62,865 bases of DNA from positions 1-62,865 of the forward strand of contig JAAXHG010000037.1 of NCBI GenBank assembly GCA_012270995.1, in the 5' to 3' direction. The number at the start of each line of letters is the position of its first letter. Position 1 is the stretch's first letter. The translations under genes and the position numbers were made by a program. The notes under the pieces were generated by a model. It ran no database searches, had not been told where the DNA came from, and saw only the letters and a program-made list of their open reading frames with translations. This DNA comes from Vicinamibacteraceae bacterium. GTDB lineage: Bacteria; Acidobacteriota; Thermoanaerobaculia; Multivoradales; Multivoraceae. Shown piece after piece: positions 54,650 to 62,865 of this stretch.

Positions 54650-55626
54650 TCAGTCCACGGTGAAGTGGATCACTTCGGTGAAATCGTGGTGCACGAAGTT
54701 GTGGACCCGGTCGTAGAGCGCCATGTCCGAAACGCCCCAGGTACCCGGCGCCGAGCCCGGCGGCAGGACATGCACGACCGTGTACTCCTTCCACCTGGTG
54801 GGATCGCTCGGCGGAAAGACGAACCCTTTCTCGTCGTCGTACGCCCAGACCTGGTGGGTGACCCCCTGTGGATCGAGAAACTGGATGGATCCGTGCGTGT
54901 AGCCCGAGATGCTGTCGCGGATGCGAAAACTCAGCGTCACGATCGTTTCGCCGTTCGGTTGTTCAGGATTCGTGGGTTCCGCGTCGACACTCATCCTGTT
55001 CAGGTCGAGTTCGGGCGGTTCGATGTCGGGGTTCGTCGTACGGACCCGGATCCGTTGAGGCGCCTCGTCCCTGGCCTCCTCGGTGAACGTGGCTCCATTC
55101 CAGTTGCCGCCCTGATCGACCATGTTGATGCGGTTCAGGGAGTACCTCGAAGACGGCATGTAGTCCGGCATGAGGAAGACCACCGTGCACAGCTTCCCGG
55201 CGGGCCGAAAGTCGCCGTACTCCTCCAGACGATACGTCGTGGGAACCTCGTCGTTGACAGAGGCATAGCAAGGCCGGTGCTCCCTCATGGAGTTGTTCTC
55301 GCTCACCTCCCAACTCGCCTCGATCGACTGAACGACGCGGCCTTCCACGGCTTCCCGGCCCAAGCCCCGACGGGCCGTGCCGGCAACGTACTCCGGCGGC
55401 GTCCAGTCCTCGAGGAAGTTGTCTAGGTAGAGCTTCCAACCGAAATCGTCGCCCCTCTGGAAGCGCTCGTTGCCGACCTTGTCCACGATCTTGAGTTGGG
55501 TCGGAAGCCCGGACTCTGCGGATCCTCGTACCAGCCGCCGAGCCGGGCCCACTCGTCGCGGGTCGTCTGATCGAAAACACGAGCCCAGAGAAAGTGGGCT
55601 TCTCGTGGATCACCAGGTGGGTACAC
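54650..55626 (-). pseudogene. Frameshifted gene of unknown family
   Basis: From GTG 55626 one frame reads YPPGDPREAHFLWARVFDQT...LGGWYEDPQS. Near 55510-55520 the protein-like sequence moves to the frame of LPTQLKIVDKVGNERFQRGD, which stays open to 54650 and ends DFTEVIHFTVD. The product would be about 320 residues, beta-rich, with no signal peptide in view; the 5' end may also be lost. I do not recognise the family. A single indel in the assembly cannot be excluded. Confidence 0.6.
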
Positions 55627-55933
55627 CGGAACCCGCGCGGCGGTCGGACCGCGACGACGGAGAGCGATCTGACGGCCTTCCCGTGCGGGCCGGCGGTGGC
55701 TTCAGCCGCCCCGGAACGCGCCGGCGATTCTCTGCCGCGGCCGACGGCCGACGTCGCGCAGATCGGCGCCGGGGGAACCCCGGACAGCGAACTGTTGTTC
55801 CTCAGAAATCGAGTTGCATATCAGGACAAAGCGATAAGTTCGTGGCCATCCGCAGTACGAGTGTGTCTTCTTCGACTGTCGACTTTCGGCCGCCGTTGAC
55901 CGGCCAAGCCTTTCGCACTACCGTACTCCGCCG
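55627..55933. other. Intergenic region upstream of the hopanoid cluster
   Basis: 307 bases with no convincing gene. The right 130 bases are lower in GC and include TTGCAT (about 55831) and several A/T-rich hexamers, so the shc promoter probably lies here; I cannot assign boxes with confidence. Confidence 0.4.
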
Positions 55934-57961
55934 GTGGTGGAGTCACAGGTCAGCACCCATCGGCCGGGTTCCGCCCTGCCGCAGCCGCCGCGCGTCATCG
56001 ACCTGATGATCGACGCGGCCGTCCGCAACCTGCTGGGCCAGCAGGAGGGAGACGGCCACTGGTGCGCCGAACTCGAAGGCGACACGATCCTCGAGTCGGA
56101 GTACGTCCTGCTGCTGCACTTCCTGGGCCGGGGCGACGATCCGCGCGTCGGCGCCTGCTGCCAGCGCCTGCGCAGCCAGCAGCAGGAAGACGGCGGCTGG
56201 GCGACCTATCCCGACGGACCCACGGATCCGAGCATCTCGGTCAAGGCCTACCTGTGCCTGAAGCTCGCCGGCGACGACCCGGACTCGCCCCGCATGGCCG
56301 CCGCCCGCCGGGCGACCCTGAAGGCCGGCGGCCTCCGGGCGTGCAACTCGTACACCAGGCTGTACCTGTCGATCTTCGGCCTGTGGGACTGGCGGCGGGC
56401 GCCGGCGGTTCCCCCCGAGATCATCCTGCTGCCGCGGTGGTTCTACTTCAACACGTACGAGATGTCCTCCTGGACGCGGATGATCGCCCTGCCGCTGTCC
56501 GTCATCTGGGCTCTCAAGCCGAGCGTGCCGCTCGACGTGACCCTCGACGAACTCGAGACGGACGCCGCCCCGCCCCGCCCGAAGACGAGCCTGTTCGAGT
56601 TCTTCTGGTCGAAGGTCTTCGTCGGCATCGACCGGTTGATCAAGCTGGTCGAGGTGGTCGGTCCGGTTCCTCCGTGGCGTCGCCGCGCCCTCGAGGAAGT
56701 GGAGCGCTGGCTCGTCCCCCGGATCGAAGGAGCGGACGGCCTCGGCGCGATCTTCCCCGGCATGGTCAACACCGCCATCGCGCTTCGCTGTCTGGGCTAC
56801 GAGGAGGACCATCCCCTGGTCCAGAGTCAACTGCGTGAGCTCGAACGGTTCGAGATCGAGGAGGCGGGCGAGGTCCGCCTGCAGCCGTGCCTGTCGCCGG
56901 TCTGGGACACGGCGCTGACGGTGAACGCCCTGCTCGCCAGCGGCATGGACCACCGGGACGCACCGATCCAGGACGCGCTGGAGTGGCTCCTCGACCGCGA
57001 GGTCACGGTCCCCGGGGACTGGCGGGAGAAGAGCCTTCAGGACGCGCCGGGCGGCTGGTGCTTCGAGTACCGCAACGACTTCTACCCCGACTGCGACGAC
57101 ACCGCCGAGGTTCTCCTGCTGCTGGCCGGGGTCCGGGGGCGAACCACCGAACTGGAGACGCGCCGCCGGGAGGCCTCGGCGCGGGGTCTCAGGTGGCTGC
57201 TGGGGCTGCAGAACCCCGACGGCGGCTGGGCTTCGTTCGATCGCTGCTGCTCGAAGCGGATCCTGACCCTGATTCCGTTCGCCGACCACAACGCGATGAT
57301 CGACCCGAGCACGGCGGACATCACGGCGCGCGTCGTCTGCGCGCTGCTAGTGCACGGCCACCAGCCCGGCGACGAGCCCGTGCGGCGCGGGACCGGCTTC
57401 CTGTTGCGCGAGCAGGAAGGGGACGGTAGCTGGTCCGGCCGGTGGGGCGCGAACCACATCTACGGCACGTGGCTCGCCCTGACCGCCCTGCGGGAGGTCG
57501 AGAGCCGGCGGCGGGGCCGCCCGAGCGAGCGACTGGCGCACGCGATCCGGCTCGGTCGGCGCTGGCTGCTCGAGGCGCAGAACGGGGACGGCGGCTGGGG
57601 CGAGTCCCTGCGTTCCTATGCGGATCCGCGCGCCAGAGGCATCGGGCGCAGCACGGCCTCCCAGACTGCCTGGGCGATGCTGGGCCTGATCCCGGCGGTC
57701 GAGGCGGAGACGGACCGGAGCGAAGTCGAACGAGCGCGCGCCGCGCTCGACCGCGCCGTCGCCTTCCTGCACGGACATCAGCTCGACGGCGGCGCCTGGT
57801 ACGACCGGGACTGGACGGGTGTCGGCTTTCCTCGCGTGTTCTACCTCCGCTACCACGGCTACGCGCAGTACTTCCCGCTCGAGGCGCTGGCCGCCTACCG
57901 GCGTCTCGAACTGTCGACGCGAAACGGCGGCCCGACCGGCCCCGACCTGACCGCGAACTGA
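55934..57961 (+). CDS. shc: Squalene-hopene cyclase
   Basis: A 675-residue terpene cyclase that folds squalene into hopene at the inner membrane. The catalytic acid motif DCDDTAEV (about 386-393, DxDD type) and several QW repeats are visible (QQEDGGWATY, QNPDGGWASF, EGDGSWSGRW, QNGDGGWGES, QLDGGAWY). Length is normal. GTG 55934 is used; GTG 55937 is equally possible. It leads a plus-strand run of hopanoid genes. Confidence 0.96.
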   Translation: MVESQVSTHRPGSALPQPPRVIDLMIDAAVRNLLGQQEGDGHWCAELEGDTILESEYVLLLHFLGRGDDPRVGACCQRLRSQQQEDGGWATYPDGPTDPSISVKAYLCLKLAGDDPDSPRMAAARRATLKAGGLRACNSYTRLYLSIFGLWDWRRAPAVPPEIILLPRWFYFNTYEMSSWTRMIALPLSVIWALKPSVPLDVTLDELETDAAPPRPKTSLFEFFWSKVFVGIDRLIKLVEVVGPVPPWRRRALEEVERWLVPRIEGADGLGAIFPGMVNTAIALRCLGYEEDHPLVQSQLRELERFEIEEAGEVRLQPCLSPVWDTALTVNALLASGMDHRDAPIQDALEWLLDREVTVPGDWREKSLQDAPGGWCFEYRNDFYPDCDDTAEVLLLLAGVRGRTTELETRRREASARGLRWLLGLQNPDGGWASFDRCCSKRILTLIPFADHNAMIDPSTADITARVVCALLVHGHQPGDEPVRRGTGFLLREQEGDGSWSGRWGANHIYGTWLALTALREVESRRRGRPSERLAHAIRLGRRWLLEAQNGDGGWGESLRSYADPRARGIGRSTASQTAWAMLGLIPAVEAETDRSEVERARAALDRAVAFLHGHQLDGGAWYDRDWTGVGFPRVFYLRYHGYAQYFPLEALAAYRRLELSTRNGGPTGPDLTAN

Positions 57962-57994
57962 CCGCGAACTGACCGGATCCGCCGAGGGACCAGC

Positions 57995-58996
57995 ATGCGC
58001 ACACCGCTCCACATGGTGACCGACAACCTGAAGGTCCAGGTGAAGAATGCCCTTCGCGGCCGGCGCCGATATCCGTTCGTTCTGATGCTCGAACCGCTCT
58101 ACACCTGCAACCTGGCCTGCCTCGGCTGCTCGGTGGAGAGGCACACCGGCAAGCTGAAGGACCGGATGCCGGTCTCCGATTGCCTCGAGGCGGTCGAGGC
58201 CAGCGAAGCTCCCGTCGTCTCCATCTGCGGCGGCGAGCCGACGATCTACCCCGAGCTCCCCGAACTGATCGCGGGCATCATCGCCCGCCGCCGCCACATC
58301 TACCTGTGCACGAACGCGCTGTTGCTGGACACGAAGGTGTTCGAGCGCTTGCCTCCGAACCGGCGGCTGACCCTGAACATCCACCTGGACGGTATGCGCG
58401 AGACCCACGACTACGTCTGCGCCCGCGAGGGCGTGTTCGACAAGGCGGTCGAGATGATCCGCCAGGCCAAGGAGCGCGGCTACCGCGTCACCACGAACAC
58501 GACCGTGTTCAAGGAGACCCGGATCGACGAAGTCGAGGAGCTCTGCCGCTTCCTGCGCGACCTCGACATCGACGGCATGCTGATCTCGCCGGGCTACCAG
58601 TACGAGTCGGTCGACCGCGACATCTTCCTCACCCGGCAGGACACGGAACGGAAGTTCCGGCGCATCCTCGAGATCGCGGACGACTACAAGCTGACCTCGA
58701 CGCCCATGTTCCTCGAGTTCGCGGCCGGCCTGCGGGACTACTCCTGCTCGCCCTGGAGCACCGTGACGAGAACCCCCCTGGGCTGGAAGGGACCGTGCTA
58801 CCTGATCGGCAAGCGCTACTACCCGACCTTCGAGGAGTTCTGGGAGGACACCGACTGGAGCTACTGGGAGTCGCGGGAGGATCCGCTGTGCAGTAACTGC
58901 GCGATGCACTCAGGTTTCGAGGCTTCCGTCGTGCGCGAGCTGCCCGGCAGCCCGAAGGACGCGCTCCGTCTGGCCGCCTGGCACCTGTCGGGATGA
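57995..58996 (+). CDS. hpnH: HpnH, adenosylhopane synthase (radical SAM)
   Basis: A 333-residue radical SAM enzyme attaching the 5'-deoxyadenosyl group to diploptene, the first step to extended hopanoids. Cluster motif CNLACLGC (Cys38, Cys42, Cys45) with the Tyr-Thr before it; ICGGEPTIYPE and the C-terminal CSNCAMHSGFE are typical of HpnH. Start ATG 57995, 33 bases after shc. Confidence 0.95.
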   Translation: MRTPLHMVTDNLKVQVKNALRGRRRYPFVLMLEPLYTCNLACLGCSVERHTGKLKDRMPVSDCLEAVEASEAPVVSICGGEPTIYPELPELIAGIIARRRHIYLCTNALLLDTKVFERLPPNRRLTLNIHLDGMRETHDYVCAREGVFDKAVEMIRQAKERGYRVTTNTTVFKETRIDEVEELCRFLRDLDIDGMLISPGYQYESVDRDIFLTRQDTERKFRRILEIADDYKLTSTPMFLEFAAGLRDYSCSPWSTVTRTPLGWKGPCYLIGKRYYPTFEEFWEDTDWSYWESREDPLCSNCAMHSGFEASVVRELPGSPKDALRLAAWHLSG

Positions 58997-59019
58997 GGCT
59001 CGGCAGCCCGTAGCAAGCC

Positions 59020-60045
59020 GTGACGGCTCTCGTGACCGGCGGCACGGGCTTCGTCGGAGCGCACGTCGTCCGGGCCCTGCTCGCACGCGGGGACGACGGC
59101 GTGCGCTGTCTGGCGAGGCCGGGCGGAGATCGCTCGAACCTCGACGGCCTGGACGTCGAGATCGTGGACGGCGACCTGCGCGACCGCGATTCGCTCCGGG
59201 CCGCATGCGCGGGCTGCGGCGAGGTCTACCACTGCGCGGCCGACTACCGCCTCTTCGCGCGCAGGCCGCGCGAGATCCATGCGTCGAACGTCGACGGCAC
59301 GCGCGCCCTGCTGGCGGAGGCCGCGCGGGCGGGCGTCCGCCGCATCGTCTACACGAGCTCGGTCGGCGCGCTCGGCCTCGAACCCGACGGCACGCCCGCC
59401 ACCGAGGCAACGCCGGTCACGCTCTCCTCCATGGTCGGCCACTACAAGCGGAGCAAGTACCTGGCCGAACGCGTGGCCGAGGAGGCCGCGGCCGCCGGCG
59501 TACCGGTGGTGATCGTCAACCCCTCGACCCCGGTCGGCGAGCTGGACGTCAAGCCGACGCCCACCGGACGCATCATCCTCGACTTCCTGAACCGGAGGAT
59601 GCCGGCCTACGTCGACACGGGTCTGAACCTGATCGACGTCCGCGACGCGGCGACCGGCCATCTGCTGGCGGCCGAGCGCGGGCGGGTGGGGGAGAAGTAC
59701 ATCCTCGGCTGCCGCAACATGACGCTGGCCGAACTGCTCCAGGTTCTCGCGGAGATCACGGGGCTCGAAGCCCCGCGGCTCCGGCTGCCGCACTGGCTGC
59801 CGGTCGGGGCGGCGGCTCTGGCGACCGGTTGGGCGCGCCTCTCCGGGGGCGAGCCGCGGGTCTCCCTGGAGAGCGCGCGGATGGCCCGCAAGCGGATGTT
59901 CTTCGATGCCGGGAAAGCGGTGAAGGAACTCGGCCTGCCGCAGGCGCCGGTGGAGCCGGCGCTCGAGCGGGCCGTGCGCTGGTTCGAGGACAACGGCTAC
60001 GTGGCACGGCCCGGGACCCGGCGGCGGCGCGGTGGAGCCTCATGA
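59020..60045 (+). CDS. hpnA: HpnA, hopanoid-associated sugar epimerase
   Basis: A 341-residue short-chain dehydrogenase-like protein. NAD-binding TGGTGFVG (6-13), DGDLRDRDSL, the YTSSVG serine and the catalytic HYKRSKYLAE (Tyr/Lys) are intact, followed by NPSTPVG. HpnA proteins occur in hopanoid clusters; their exact reaction is unsettled. Start GTG 59020, 23 bases after hpnH. Its stop overlaps hpnG (ATGA). Confidence 0.93.
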   Translation: MTALVTGGTGFVGAHVVRALLARGDDGVRCLARPGGDRSNLDGLDVEIVDGDLRDRDSLRAACAGCGEVYHCAADYRLFARRPREIHASNVDGTRALLAEAARAGVRRIVYTSSVGALGLEPDGTPATEATPVTLSSMVGHYKRSKYLAERVAEEAAAAGVPVVIVNPSTPVGELDVKPTPTGRIILDFLNRRMPAYVDTGLNLIDVRDAATGHLLAAERGRVGEKYILGCRNMTLAELLQVLAEITGLEAPRLRLPHWLPVGAAALATGWARLSGGEPRVSLESARMARKRMFFDAGKAVKELGLPQAPVEPALERAVRWFEDNGYVARPGTRRRRGGAS

Positions 60046-60809
60046 CGGCCGCCTACGACGACTTCCCGCTGGACGCGACCGTCTTTGTGGCCGCGATGCG
60101 GTTCGAGGCGGCGGCTCTGCTGCGGCTGCTGGATCGTAAGCGCCGGATCCGGGATCCGGAGGGCCTCCGGGTCGTCGCCGGCAGCCTGGGTGGTCGGCCC
60201 GTGGTCGTCGCGATCAGCGGCATCGGCGAACAGGCGGCGCGGAAGGCCGCAGAGACGTGCGTGCGGCTCGCCGGACGCGGTCGCTGCCGCCGCGTCGTGT
60301 GGATCGGGATCGCCGGCGGCCTGTCGCCGGATCTTCAGGTCGGCGATCTGATCGTCGCCCGCTCCGTTTTCGCGCCAGGGCGTCCGCGCGTCGACCTCGA
60401 CGACGCGCTCGCAGCGGCCGCCGCGGCGCGGCATTGCCGCGCGGGCGTCGTGGTCACGGCCCGTCGCGTCGTCGCCGGGGCCGAAGCCCGCGCGGCATTG
60501 TGGCGCCGCGCCGGCTCTCGTCCCGTCGCCGCGGTCGACATGGAGAGCTGGCCGGCGGCGCAGGTGCTGCACACCGCCGGACTGCGGTGCGCCGTTCTGC
60601 GGGCCGTCAGCGACACGGCCGCGCAGGAGCTGCCAGGGTTCCTCCAGCGCGTCGATGCGCCTGAGGCAGGCGGAACAGGTCGAGGCTACATCGTCCGCGC
60701 GGCGGTCATGCGGCCAGCGAACTGGATCGCCCTGGGCGCCTTCCGCCTGCGAGCCGGTCGTTGCGTGCGGCCACTCGCCGAGGTAGCTGCCGCGCTCGGT
60801 GCGATGTGA
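60042..60809 (+). CDS. hpnG: HpnG, adenosylhopane nucleosidase
   Basis: A 255-residue purine-nucleosidase-fold protein that removes adenine from adenosylhopane to give ribosylhopane. FVAAMRFEAAALL at the N-terminus, the IGIAGGLSPDLQVGDLIVA block and VAAVDMESWPAAQV with LRAVSDTA match the PNP_UDP/MTA-nucleosidase fold. ATG 60042 overlaps the hpnA stop. Confidence 0.9.
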   Translation: MTAAYDDFPLDATVFVAAMRFEAAALLRLLDRKRRIRDPEGLRVVAGSLGGRPVVVAISGIGEQAARKAAETCVRLAGRGRCRRVVWIGIAGGLSPDLQVGDLIVARSVFAPGRPRVDLDDALAAAAAARHCRAGVVVTARRVVAGAEARAALWRRAGSRPVAAVDMESWPAAQVLHTAGLRCAVLRAVSDTAAQELPGFLQRVDAPEAGGTGRGYIVRAAVMRPANWIALGAFRLRAGRCVRPLAEVAAALGAM

Positions 60810-60819
60810 TCCCGAGCCG

Positions 60820-61683
60820 CTACCCCCGCAGCAACCGCATCACCCGGGCAATACCCGCCAGGTCGGCAACGACCCCCTCCACGATGAAGCCGGCCTCCCG
60901 CGCCAGCTCCAGCACTCCGTCCACCTGTCCCTTCCCGATCTCCAGCAACAACCGCTGGCCAGCCCCGAAGCGGTCTCCAGCCCCGAACAGGCGGCGGTAG
61001 AAGTCGAGTCCGTCACCAGCCAACAGGGCCTCCGGGGGCTCGTGGTCGCGGACCTCCGGCATCAGGGTGTGCCATTCGCCGACATCGATGTAGGGTGGGT
61101 TCGAGACGACCACGTCGAACGCCCGCAGGCGGAGAGCCGACAGCAGGTCGGCGCGGACGAGACGCACTCGGCCGCCCACGCCGTACCTCCGGCAGTTCGA
61201 TACCGCCACCGCGAGTGCGCCGAGCGAAACGTCCGTCGCCACCACCGAGGCGCCGGGCCGCTCCAGGGCCACCGTGACCGCGACACAGCCGGACCCCGTG
61301 CCCAGGTCGAGCACCCGGCTGCCGGCGCCCGTGCAGTCGAGCGCCGCCTCCACCAGGTGCTCCGTCTCCGGCCGCGGAATCAGCACCCGCGGGTCGACTT
61401 CGAAGTCGCGGCCGTAGAACTCGCGGCGGCCCACGAGGTAGGCCATCGGCACCCGGTCCGCCCGGCGCCGGATCAACTGTCCGTAGCTCACGCCGGCGGG
61501 GCCGGGCACGTCCACGTCCGAGCGCGCATAGACCTCCGCCTCTTCGAGGCCCAGGACCTCCCCGAGCAGCAGCGCCGCCTCGCGGCGCGGCTGCTCGACC
61601 GAGCCGCTCAGGTGATCCCGGCCCAGGTCGAGCAGATCGACGATTCGACCGGCCCCCGGCTGGGGCCCGCGGCCTTCCGGCAC
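60820..61683 (-). CDS. prmC: Release factor glutamine methyltransferase
   Basis: A 287-residue SAM enzyme that methylates the GGQ glutamine of RF1 and RF2. An N-terminal helical domain, FEVDPRVLIPRPETEHLVE, the SAM site DLGTGSGCVAV and the catalytic NPPY (VVSNPPYID) are present. It follows prfA, its substrate, by 16 bases and converges on hpnG with a 10-base gap. Confidence 0.94.
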   Translation of the reverse strand: MPEGRGPQPGAGRIVDLLDLGRDHLSGSVEQPRREAALLLGEVLGLEEAEVYARSDVDVPGPAGVSYGQLIRRRADRVPMAYLVGRREFYGRDFEVDPRVLIPRPETEHLVEAALDCTGAGSRVLDLGTGSGCVAVTVALERPGASVVATDVSLGALAVAVSNCRRYGVGGRVRLVRADLLSALRLRAFDVVVSNPPYIDVGEWHTLMPEVRDHEPPEALLAGDGLDFYRRLFGAGDRFGAGQRLLLEIGKGQVDGVLELAREAGFIVEGVVADLAGIARVMRLLRG

Positions 61684-61699
61684 CGGGCTGGCGGCTTCC

Positions 61700-62815
61700 T
61701 CAGCTCGCGCTGCCGCCCGACTGCTGCAGCCGCTCCGCTTCGAAGTGCTGGTGCAGCGGGACGATCAGCGGCTCGAGGTCGCCTTCGAGAATGGAGGGCA
61801 GCTTGTGGACCGAGAGCCCGACGCGGTGGTCCGTGACCCGATTCTGGGGGAAGTTGTAGGTCCGGATCTTCTCGGAGCGGTCGCCGCTGCCGACCATCCG
61901 CCGCCGCTCCTCCGACATCTCGGACTCGGCCCGGGCCTGTTCGATCTCGAGCAGGCGGCTCTTGAGGACCCGCATCGCCTTCGCCTTGTTCTTGATCTGG
62001 CTTCGTTCGTCCTGGCACGTGACGACCAGGCCCGTCGGTTGATGCGTCAAGCGCACCGCGGAGTAGGTCGTGTTGACGCCCTGGCCGCCGGGGCCGGACG
62101 CGCAGTAGGTGTCCACCCGCAGGTCCGAGGGATCGATCGCGATCTCGATGTCCTCCGCCTCGGGCAGCACGGCGACCGTGACCGCCGACGTGTGAATGCG
62201 CCCCGAGGCCTCGGTCTCCGGTACCCGCTGCACGCGGTGGACGCCCGCCTCGTAGCGCAGGGTGGAGAACGCTCCCTGGCCCTCGACGATCGCGGACACG
62301 TCCTTGATGCCGCGAATGCCGGATTCGGAGAGGTCGAGGATGTCGACCCTCCAGCCGTTCGCATCGGCGAAGCGGCTGTACATCCGGAAGAGCTCCGCGG
62401 CGAACAGGGTCGCCTCGTCGCCGCCGGTTCCCGCGCGAATCTCCAGGACGGCGTTGCGCTTCTCGTTCGGATCCTTGGGCGCCAGCTCCTGCTTCACCCG
62501 TTCCTCGAGCGTCTCCAGGGTCGCCTCGAGCAGCCGCTGCTCCTCGGTCGCCACCTCGAACAGATCGTCGTCCCGGTCGAGTTCACGCAGGAGTTCCGCG
62601 GTCTGATCGAGTTCTTCCCGAGTTCTCTTGTACCGGTGGAAGAGCTCGACGACCGGGTTCAGCTCCGCCAGCGCCCGGCTCGTGTCGCGATACACGGCGG
62701 GGTTTCCCAGCACATCCGGATCGGCGAGCCTGGCCGTCAGCTCGTCGAAGGTCTGCTCTATCTGTTCGAGCTTGTCGAGCATGGCCCGAAGGTCCTCCAA
62801 GCCGTATCCTGCCAC
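61700..62815 (-). CDS. prfA: Peptide chain release factor 1
   Basis: A 371-residue factor that terminates at UAA and UAG. The catalytic GGQ lies at 243-245 (SGPGGQGVN). The stop-codon-reading tripeptide is PET (199-201, [15 protein letters not shown]) where E. coli has PAT, still the PxT class of RF1 and not the SPF of RF2. [15 protein letters not shown] near the C-terminus is also RF1-type. Start ATG 62815. Because UGA is also a selenocysteine codon here, RF1 is not the competing factor. Confidence 0.96.
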   Translation of the reverse strand: MAGYGLEDLRAMLDKLEQIEQTFDELTARLADPDVLGNPAVYRDTSRALAELNPVVELFHRYKRTREELDQTAELLRELDRDDDLFEVATEEQRLLEATLETLEERVKQELAPKDPNEKRNAVLEIRAGTGGDEATLFAAELFRMYSRFADANGWRVDILDLSESGIRGIKDVSAIVEGQGAFSTLRYEAGVHRVQRVPETEASGRIHTSAVTVAVLPEAEDIEIAIDPSDLRVDTYCASGPGGQGVNTTYSAVRLTHQPTGLVVTCQDERSQIKNKAKAMRVLKSRLLEIEQARAESEMSEERRRMVGSGDRSEKIRTYNFPQNRVTDHRVGLSVHKLPSILEGDLEPLIVPLHQHFEAERLQQSGGSAS

Positions 62816-62865
62816 GGACCGGGTGCGGCGGCCTCAGCTGCCGGCGCACCTGTACCTTTCCGGGG

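Noticed and set aside
52995..55626. TGA-encoded selenocysteine as the explanation for broken frames
   Set aside because: The breaks are changes of frame, not in-frame TGA codons, and no hairpin of SECIS type follows them.

Overview
High-GC bacterial chromosome segment with no phage or plasmid backbone. Lineage is inferred, not shown. Secreted proteins with a C-terminal domain carrying a WFF...VKVLDGC signature, a carboxypeptidase-regulatory-like domain fused to a large outer-membrane barrel, PKD lipoproteins, a Ccm system with multihaem cytochromes and a hopanoid cluster together suggest an uncultured, diderm, aerobic or facultative member of the Acidobacteriota (Thermoanaerobaculia-like). 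The window carries a selenocysteine tRNA, so the cell probably makes selenoproteins. GTG and TTG starts are common, one CTG start is likely, and NTGA stop/start overlaps are frequent.

Layout. 1-6.2 kb (+): cytochrome c maturation operon ccmA-B-D-E-F-G-H-I, with no ccmC between B and D. 6.2-13.4 kb (-): aroK, a small membrane protein, a 2OG-Fe(II) oxygenase-like protein, a lipoprotein with a tail of about 109 Asp/Glu/Gly residues, a secreted protein, a pentahaem cytochrome, a monohaem cytochrome/barrel protein and a VapBC-type toxin-antitoxin pair with its operator. 13.4-17.9 kb (-): thiE, accC, accB, a one-TPR protein and two tandem PKD paralogues. 18.2-25.6 kb (-): rel, secF, secD, yajC, tgt and a LolA-like protein. 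25.6-32 kb: HD hydrolase (+), then trmB, manC, an iodotyrosine-deiodinase-like nitroreductase and a DsbA-like protein (-), and tmk-holB (+). 32-33.2 kb: IS110-family debris and dispersed hairpin repeats. 33.2-37.2 kb (-): FAD oxidoreductase, radical SAM protein and an asparagine-synthase-like protein, possibly a biosynthetic set. 37.2-40.9 kb (+): lipoprotein, PilC/GspF, moeA, helically phased iterons and fmdB. 40.9-42.1 kb: a 174-bp inverted-repeat element, tRNA-Sec, a lipoprotein, tRNA-Ala and repeats. 42.1-50.2 kb: small barrel protein, ComF, large barrel protein, and an NtrB/NtrC-like two-component pair whose kinase has a PDZ domain. 50.2-52.6 kb (-): amidase and dihydropyrimidinase (reductive pyrimidine breakdown). 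52.6-55.9 kb: a decaying zone with a broken copper monooxygenase/cytochrome, a collapsed GAF-receiver-winged-helix regulator and a frameshifted secreted protein. 55.9-60.8 kb (+): shc-hpnH-hpnA-hpnG. 60.8-62.8 kb (-): prmC and prfA.

How the parts connect. The Ccm proteins would mature the c-type cytochromes at 9.8-12.6 kb. SecDF/YajC, LolA and the DsbA-like protein serve the export that the many lipoproteins and barrels need. The hopanoid genes fit an adenosylhopane to ribosylhopane route.

The least explained signals are a family of about 175-bp inverted-repeat elements with a shared internal core (18.06 kb, 40.95 kb, and core only at 6.2 kb), one lying 10 bp from the 3' end of tRNA-Sec; four GTCCCGGTT iterons spaced one helical turn apart; the Asp/Glu/Gly-tailed lipoprotein; and the asparagine-synthase/radical-SAM/flavoprotein trio.
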